DNA of 64,000 bases, taken from NCBI GenBank assembly GCA_016213625.1, contig JACQZZ010000042.1, positions 1-64,000 of the forward strand, read 5' to 3'. Of the stretch, positions 59,908 to 64,000 are shown one piece after another (within the stretch, counting starts at the first letter, position 1; each line of letters begins with the position of its first letter). A program made the position numbers and the translations under genes. The stretch comes from Actinomycetota bacterium. GTDB lineage: Bacteria; Actinomycetota; Acidimicrobiia; Acidimicrobiales; Ilumatobacteraceae. The notes under the pieces were generated by a model. That model had not been told where the DNA came from and ran no database searches. It saw nothing but the letters and a program-made list of their open reading frames with translations.

Positions 59908-60684
59908 TCAGCGGACGAGGTACCCGCCGTCCACTGCGAGGATGTGGCCGTTCACGTAGTCCGAGGCGCGGCTGGCGAGGAACACCACCGTGCCCATCAG
60001 GTCGGCGGGGTCGCCCCAGCGGTCGGCGGGGATGTGCTCGAGCACCCGACGGTTCGAGTCGGGGTTGCTGCGCGTGGCCGTGGTGATGGCCGTGGCGAAG
60101 TACCCCGGCGCCAACCCGTTCACCTGCACGTTGTACATCGCCAGCTCGTCGGCGTAGGCCTTGGTGAAGCCGGCGATGCCGTGCTTGGTTGCGGCGTAGG
60201 CCGACGAGTGGCGACCACCGAGGAAGGAGAACATCGAGCAGATGTTGATGATCTTCCCGCTGCGCTGAGGGATGAAGTGCTTCGCCGCCTCGAAGCTCAT
60301 CTCGAACGCCGCCGTCAGGTTGACCGCGACGGTGGGGTCCCACTTGTCGCGTCCGAACTCGGTGACCTCACCGAGCGGGCAGATGCCCGCGCTGTTCACC
60401 AGGATGTCGATGGACCCCAGTCGAGCCACGCACTCGTCGATCACCTGCTTCGGGACGCCGTCGGCGGTGATGTCGGCCGTCATGTATTCGTAGCGGACGC
60501 CTTGGGACTGCACCATCGGACCGGTGGTGCCGTCGTCGTCCATGATGCTGGGCACGAACACGTTCGCCCCACCCTTGGCCAGCGCCAGGGTGAACGCCTG
60601 CCCCAGGCCGGTGTTGCCGCCCGTGACGATGGCGTTCTTGCCGCGCAGACTGAAGAAGTCCATCTCGAACTCGCTGATGTCCAT
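59908..60684 (-). CDS. Short-chain dehydrogenase/reductase (KduD / polyol dehydrogenase-like)
   Basis: This 258-residue SDR has TGGNTGLG, NSAG, a Ser in NICSMFS and Tyr-x3-Lys in YAATKHG. Length and the C-terminal DGGYLVR ending fit 2-deoxygluconate dehydrogenase-like and other polyol SDRs. AAGGGGA precedes the ATG at 60684. As the first gene of the operon it probably oxidises the polyol or keto-sugar later handled by the FGGY kinase. The exact substrate is open. Confidence 0.92.
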   Translation of the reverse strand: MDISEFEMDFFSLRGKNAIVTGGNTGLGQAFTLALAKGGANVFVPSIMDDDGTTGPMVQSQGVRYEYMTADITADGVPKQVIDECVARLGSIDILVNSAGICPLGEVTEFGRDKWDPTVAVNLTAAFEMSFEAAKHFIPQRSGKIINICSMFSFLGGRHSSAYAATKHGIAGFTKAYADELAMYNVQVNGLAPGYFATAITTATRSNPDSNRRVLEHIPADRWGDPADLMGTVVFLASRASDYVNGHILAVDGGYLVR

Positions 60685-60892
60685 CCAGGTCCCCTTCGTC
60701 GATGGCGCAGACGGATGTTAGTGCCACACCTCGCAGAGGCCGGAACACTCGTACCGGAAAATGCGCTGGTCTCAGACCCAACGTGGGACCGCCTCGCCCC
60801 TGACGCGACGTGACCTGTTCGTCCCCAGCAGGTGGAAGTCGCGGCGATGCAGGTCGTACAGTCGTGATGGCTACACGAACGAGGAGATCGAC
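60685..60892. other. Divergent intergenic region
   Basis: These 208 bp separate the polyol operon (minus strand) from the nitrobindin-like gene (plus strand) and must contain both promoters. I see a possible -10 (TACAGT, 60857-60862) for the plus strand but no convincing -35, and no gene or clear dyad. Confidence 0.4.
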
Positions 60893-61444
60893 ATGTCGAA
60901 CGAGTGGGGACCGCTTGCAGCACTGGCCGGCGAATGGCACGGCGAAGGGGGCCTGGACACCGCGTTCTCGCACAGTCGAGGCGAAGTGCTGGGCACGCCC
61001 TACCTCGAGAAGGTGACGATGAAGCCGTTCGGTCCGGTCGACAACGGCCGTCAGAGCCTCTACGGCCTCGACTACAAGACGGCCATGTGGCGCGACGACG
61101 AAGAGAACCCGTTCCACACCGAGGTCGGGTACTGGCTGTGGGACGCCGCCACGGGTGAAGTGCTCCGCGGGTTCGTCGTCCCTCGCGGCATCACCGTGTT
61201 GGCCGGTGGCACGGCCGCCGCCGACGCCACGTCGTTCAGCATGTCGGCCACGCTCGGCGGCGCGCAGTACTCGATCGCCGAGAACCAGTACCTCACCACC
61301 AACGCCAGCTCCATCAGCTACGACGTCACCATCACCATCGGCGACGGCACGTGGTCATACAGCGAGACCACGATGTTGAAGATGAAGGAGTTCCCGGAGC
61401 CCTTCGCACACACCGACGCGAACACGCTCCACCGCGTCGCCTGA
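60893..61444 (+). CDS. Nitrobindin-like heme-binding beta-barrel protein (DUF1794/THAP4-type)
   Basis: This 183-residue protein resembles the nitrobindin family: it opens with WGPLAALAGEWHGEGG, shows PFHTEVGYWLWD, and has alternating strands that predict a small closed beta-barrel. Nitrobindins bind heme and react with NO or peroxynitrite; I cannot confirm the proximal His here by eye, and the match is weaker than for close relatives. GAGGAG precedes the ATG at 60893. It begins a plus-strand run with the unknown gene at 61457 and the Rieske oxygenase. Confidence 0.65.
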   Translation: MSNEWGPLAALAGEWHGEGGLDTAFSHSRGEVLGTPYLEKVTMKPFGPVDNGRQSLYGLDYKTAMWRDDEENPFHTEVGYWLWDAATGEVLRGFVVPRGITVLAGGTAAADATSFSMSATLGGAQYSIAENQYLTTNASSISYDVTITIGDGTWSYSETTMLKMKEFPEPFAHTDANTLHRVA

Positions 61445-61456
61445 CGCGGTCAGCCC

Positions 61457-62137
61457 GTGACCGACGATCATTCCTCCGTACCTCACTGGCTACAGGGTTG
61501 CTGGCGCCGTGAGTGGATCCAGTTCGCCGACGGCACCCGCAACGACAGCGATCACGTGTACTGGCTGCAGACCGAGCGGGCCATGGCCGACGTGCGCGTC
61601 TCGGGCGATCGCCCATCCTTCTTCGGCGCGACCGATCTCGCCGAGTGCTCCGTCGAGCAACTCGCTTCGCTGGCCACCAGCAACGCGAGCACTGGCTTCA
61701 CCACTACCACCGATGTCGTCGAGCACGACAACGGCTCGTACTCGTGCGTCGCCCAGTGGTTCACCTACGGACATGGAGCCAACTTCCAACCGACCTGTAA
61801 CTTCCCCGAGCCGGGACTGTTGTCGGTGGACCCCACGGGCACGTTCATGATCGAACGCGCGCCCAGCGGCGAGTACGTGGAGGAGTGGCACCTGGTGCTC
61901 GGCTCACGCGACCTCCTTCACCACGCCGAACTCGGCGGACGCGAGGTGTTCGTCGCCGGTCCCGTGGCCATCGCCGTGCGCGACCGAGCGACGTCCGTCG
62001 AACCGGGCGCGCCCCTCACCGTCGAGGCGCTCGACTGCGAGTTCTCCGTGGCCATACAGGGCGACGACGGCGTGTACCGGGTCGAGGTGTCCACCCTGCC
62101 ATGGCGAGAGGGCACGGTGCTCGATGTCGCTGTCTGA
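61457..62137 (+). CDS. Hypothetical protein, probable beta-barrel
   Basis: I do not recognise this 226-residue protein with confidence. It is Trp-rich near the start (HWLQGCWRREWIQFADG) and consists mainly of predicted beta strands, compatible with a lipocalin-like barrel. There is no signal peptide. It starts at GTG 61457, 12 bp after the preceding gene, and overlaps the Rieske oxygenase gene by 14 nt, so the three are probably one operon. It might bind or deliver a substrate for the oxygenase. Confidence 0.75.
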   Translation: MTDDHSSVPHWLQGCWRREWIQFADGTRNDSDHVYWLQTERAMADVRVSGDRPSFFGATDLAECSVEQLASLATSNASTGFTTTTDVVEHDNGSYSCVAQWFTYGHGANFQPTCNFPEPGLLSVDPTGTFMIERAPSGEYVEEWHLVLGSRDLLHHAELGGREVFVAGPVAIAVRDRATSVEPGAPLTVEALDCEFSVAIQGDDGVYRVEVSTLPWREGTVLDVAV

Positions 62138-63293
62138 ACCGCTCCGCGCCGCCTTCGCCTCCGCAGCACGCGCCTCGTTCGACGAAGCCCGCATGTTGCC
62201 GCTCGAGGCTTACCGGTCCCCCATGGTGCTGCAGGCCGAGCACGAGCGCATCCTCGCGCCGGCGTGGCATTGCGTCGCCCGAACTGCCGATGTTCCGAAC
62301 GTCGGCGACCACGTCGTGGGTGAGATCCCCCATCGGCACCCTGACGGGAGCGACGGTCATCGGTCGGTGCTGGTGGTACGCAGCGACGACAGTGTCGTGC
62401 GCGTCTTCGACAACGTGTGCGTCCACCGTGGCGCACCTCTCGTTGGAGGAGCGACACCGGTGGCCGGGTGCTCTCACGAGGCACGCTTCACCTGCCCTTA
62501 TCACGCGTGGGTGTACCGGTTGGACGGCCAGCTGGTGGGTGCGCCGTACATGCACCGCATCGACGCACCGTTCGACCCGACGACCCATCACCTGGGCGAG
62601 TTGCGCACCGAGGTGTGGGAAGGCTTCGTGTTCGTCACGGGGAACCCCGACGCCGAGCCGGTCGGTCCCTCGTTGGCGGGTCTCACCGAGGTGGTCGGCC
62701 GGTTCCACATGGCCGAGTACGTGCCGGTGCACCAGCAGGTCGACGTGTGGGCCACGAACTGGAAGCTGCTCGTGGAGAACTTCATGGACACGTACCACGT
62801 GTTCAAGGTGCATCGCGCCACCTTCGGTCCCACGAGCAACAGCCCGCTGAACACCACGATGTACCCCGGCACCGACGCCTGGGCACACCATGTGGCACTC
62901 GACCGCGACGAGATGGCGCATCCCGACAACACCGCGCTCGACAGCGATTGGCGCCGAGCCGTCGTGTTGGCCGCCGTGTTCCCCACGCACGTGATGCAGC
63001 TCCAGCCCGATTACCTCTGGTACCTGCAGATCAGCCCGCTCGGCACCGACCGTGTGCGCATCCGCTGGGACGTCTCCGTCGCCCCCGATGTGCTCGCCGC
63101 GCAGTCTCACCGCGAGCGGTACGTCGCCGACCTCGTGGGCCTGTTGACCGCGGTGAACGGCGAGGACCAACCGGTCGTCGAGAGCATCCGTCGCGCCGCC
63201 GACGGACCGCAGTTCGAGCGCGGTCCGTTCAGCGAGTACGAGCAGAACGTGTACGACTTCGACCGTTACGTCGCGGGCCGGCTCAGCGACTGA
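62124..63293 (+). CDS. Rieske non-heme iron oxygenase, alpha subunit
   Basis: This 389-residue oxygenase has a Rieske [2Fe-2S] domain with Cys99-x-His101 and Cys124-x2-His127, and a catalytic domain whose mononuclear iron site is seen as NFMDTYHVFKVH (Asp222, His225, His230). The pattern fits the ring-hydroxylating/N-demethylating alpha subunits, a group that includes betaine and carnitine monooxygenases. No reductase partner is in the window. Because the region is rich in methylated-amine genes a quaternary amine is possible, but it lies 19 kb from them. The start overlaps the previous gene. Confidence 0.92.
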   Translation: MSLSEPLRAAFASAARASFDEARMLPLEAYRSPMVLQAEHERILAPAWHCVARTADVPNVGDHVVGEIPHRHPDGSDGHRSVLVVRSDDSVVRVFDNVCVHRGAPLVGGATPVAGCSHEARFTCPYHAWVYRLDGQLVGAPYMHRIDAPFDPTTHHLGELRTEVWEGFVFVTGNPDAEPVGPSLAGLTEVVGRFHMAEYVPVHQQVDVWATNWKLLVENFMDTYHVFKVHRATFGPTSNSPLNTTMYPGTDAWAHHVALDRDEMAHPDNTALDSDWRRAVVLAAVFPTHVMQLQPDYLWYLQISPLGTDRVRIRWDVSVAPDVLAAQSHRERYVADLVGLLTAVNGEDQPVVESIRRAADGPQFERGPFSEYEQNVYDFDRYVAGRLSD

Positions 63294-63299
63294 CCGCCT

Positions 63300-64000
63300 T
63301 CACGTCCCGAAGCTGGTGGTGGCGGGGAGCAGTGTGTCGTACCGCCGACCGGTCCGCTGCACCCAGCCACGCTGGAGGCGCTTGAGCCGCAGCAGTGTCG
63401 GAAAGAACTTCGCATCGGCCTCGAATCGCTCCTTCGCCAGCACTTCCGACAGCTCGATGCCGTGCCTCGCACGGGCAGCCGTCGCGACCGAAGCGCACCA
63501 CGCATCCAATCCACTTCGATGCAGTTGCACCATCAGATCCGTGAGCACCCACTCCACGTCGGCGAAGCCGGGTGCCATCTTCATCAGTTCCTTGTAGACG
63601 ATGCGCCGCACGAAGGCCGGATACTCCCGCACGAAGCCGGTGGTGTCGAAGCAGATGTCACCCCCCGGCGTCATCATCAACGGCGTCGACAGGTCCAGCT
63701 GCCACGGCCGCTCCTCGAACCAGTACCAGTTGGCGAACTGCGAGTCCATCGGGATGCCGTCACCCACCACCCGCACCACATGGTCCACGACCGCCGTCAC
63801 CAACGGCAGCTCGGCGTCGGGCTGCGTGCGCCGGAGCAGGTGATCGGCCAACCGGTCGGGTGTGAGCAACGGTTGGCAGTGGTACACCACCGCCGACCCG
63901 TCGGCGCGGTCCAAGGTGTGCAACCCCGTCGCCACACACGCGACACCGCGTGAGGTCATGTCGGCGATGCTCTGTCGAACGAGCCCGCAGTACTCGTCGG
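63300..64000 (-). CDS. Hypothetical protein, 5' end beyond the window
   Basis: This minus-strand frame is open from the right edge to the stop at 63300 and is probably cut by the window end: the residues before the first ATG (63959) read as continuing protein (EYCGLVRQSIAD). At least 232 residues are present. I see no recognised domain; the sequence is soluble, with Trp-rich WYWFEERPW and a basic C-terminus. It converges on the Rieske oxygenase with a 6-bp gap. Confidence 0.7.
   Translation of the reverse strand, partial: DEYCGLVRQSIADMTSRGVACVATGLHTLDRADGSAVVYHCQPLLTPDRLADHLLRRTQPDAELPLVTAVVDHVVRVVGDGIPMDSQFANWYWFEERPWQLDLSTPLMMTPGGDICFDTTGFVREYPAFVRRIVYKELMKMAPGFADVEWVLTDLMVQLHRSGLDAWCASVATAARARHGIELSEVLAKERFEADAKFFPTLLRLKRLQRGWVQRTGRRYDTLLPATTSFGT

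Noticed and set aside
1-64000. tRNA, rRNA, CRISPR arrays, insertion sequences, attachment sites
   Set aside because: No cloverleaf-like segments, spaced direct repeats, transposase-like products or terminal inverted repeats were noticed on reading; the tandem repeats seen are short and within genes.

Overview
The window looks like chromosome of a high-GC actinobacterium, most likely a member of the Acidimicrobiia or a close relative. This is an inference from the uniformly GC-rich codon use, the many GTG starts, the 4-nt GTGA/ATGA gene overlaps, a DUF222/HNH (13E12-type) gene behind a mycobacterial-type SOS box, the Tat lipoprotein with a Thr/Gly/Ala-rich linker, and the BTAD regulator. I see no rRNA, tRNA, CRISPR array, insertion sequence or replication origin.

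Positions 1-43400 are dominated by methylated-amine (betaine-type) catabolism. At its centre (29417-36541) is one operon-like run encoding a corrinoid protein, a DUF1638 protein, a Virulence_fact-family protein, a methyl-THF:corrinoid methyltransferase, an Fe-S/ASKHA corrinoid-reactivating ATPase, a non-pyrrolysine MttB-family methyltransferase and MetF. A second MttB homologue (2150) is paired with a TMADH/N-methylproline-demethylase-like flavoprotein. Formate-THF ligase and FolD (5880-8508) complete a route from methyl-THF to formate. Three dimethylglycine/sarcosine dehydrogenase-like flavoproteins (two in tandem at 23513-28427, one at 40821), an ETF (38918-40638), a choline-dehydrogenase-like GMC enzyme (10340) and a glycine-betaine ABC importer with a double-permease subunit (18583-22618) fit around it. 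The inferred scheme is: uptake; choline oxidation; first methyl removed by an O2-independent cobamide route; remaining methyls removed oxidatively onto THF; C1 units oxidised with ATP recovery at formate-THF ligase; electrons passed to ETF. Substrates are not provable from sequence.

A 17-bp palindrome, GTTCCRCNNNGYGGAAC, lies upstream of the IclR-family gene (9532), formate-THF ligase (5797) and the corrinoid operon (29383). At the last two it has a second degenerate copy exactly 18 bp away. This looks like the operator of a regulon, plausibly controlled by that IclR protein. A second palindromic element, GGNACGATCGTTCC, lies upstream of the first MttB gene and of the ligase.

Positions 13000-18600 hold unrelated genes: a DUF3237 protein, two poorly conserved genes, the SOS-controlled HNH gene, and an aldolase/hydroxyacid-dehydrogenase pair with a divergent LysR regulator. 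Positions 43400-53000 carry a GntR regulator, a TSUP permease, a DJ-1-like protein, acyl-CoA dehydrogenase, two SDRs, an APH-like kinase and four regulators (two-component pair, BTAD, LuxR). Positions 53080-64000 carry a Baeyer-Villiger monooxygenase fused to an esterase, a polyol-type operon (SDR, FGGY kinase, FAD oxidase, 2OG-Fe oxygenase), a nitrobindin-like protein, an unknown protein, a Rieske oxygenase and one gene cut by the right edge.
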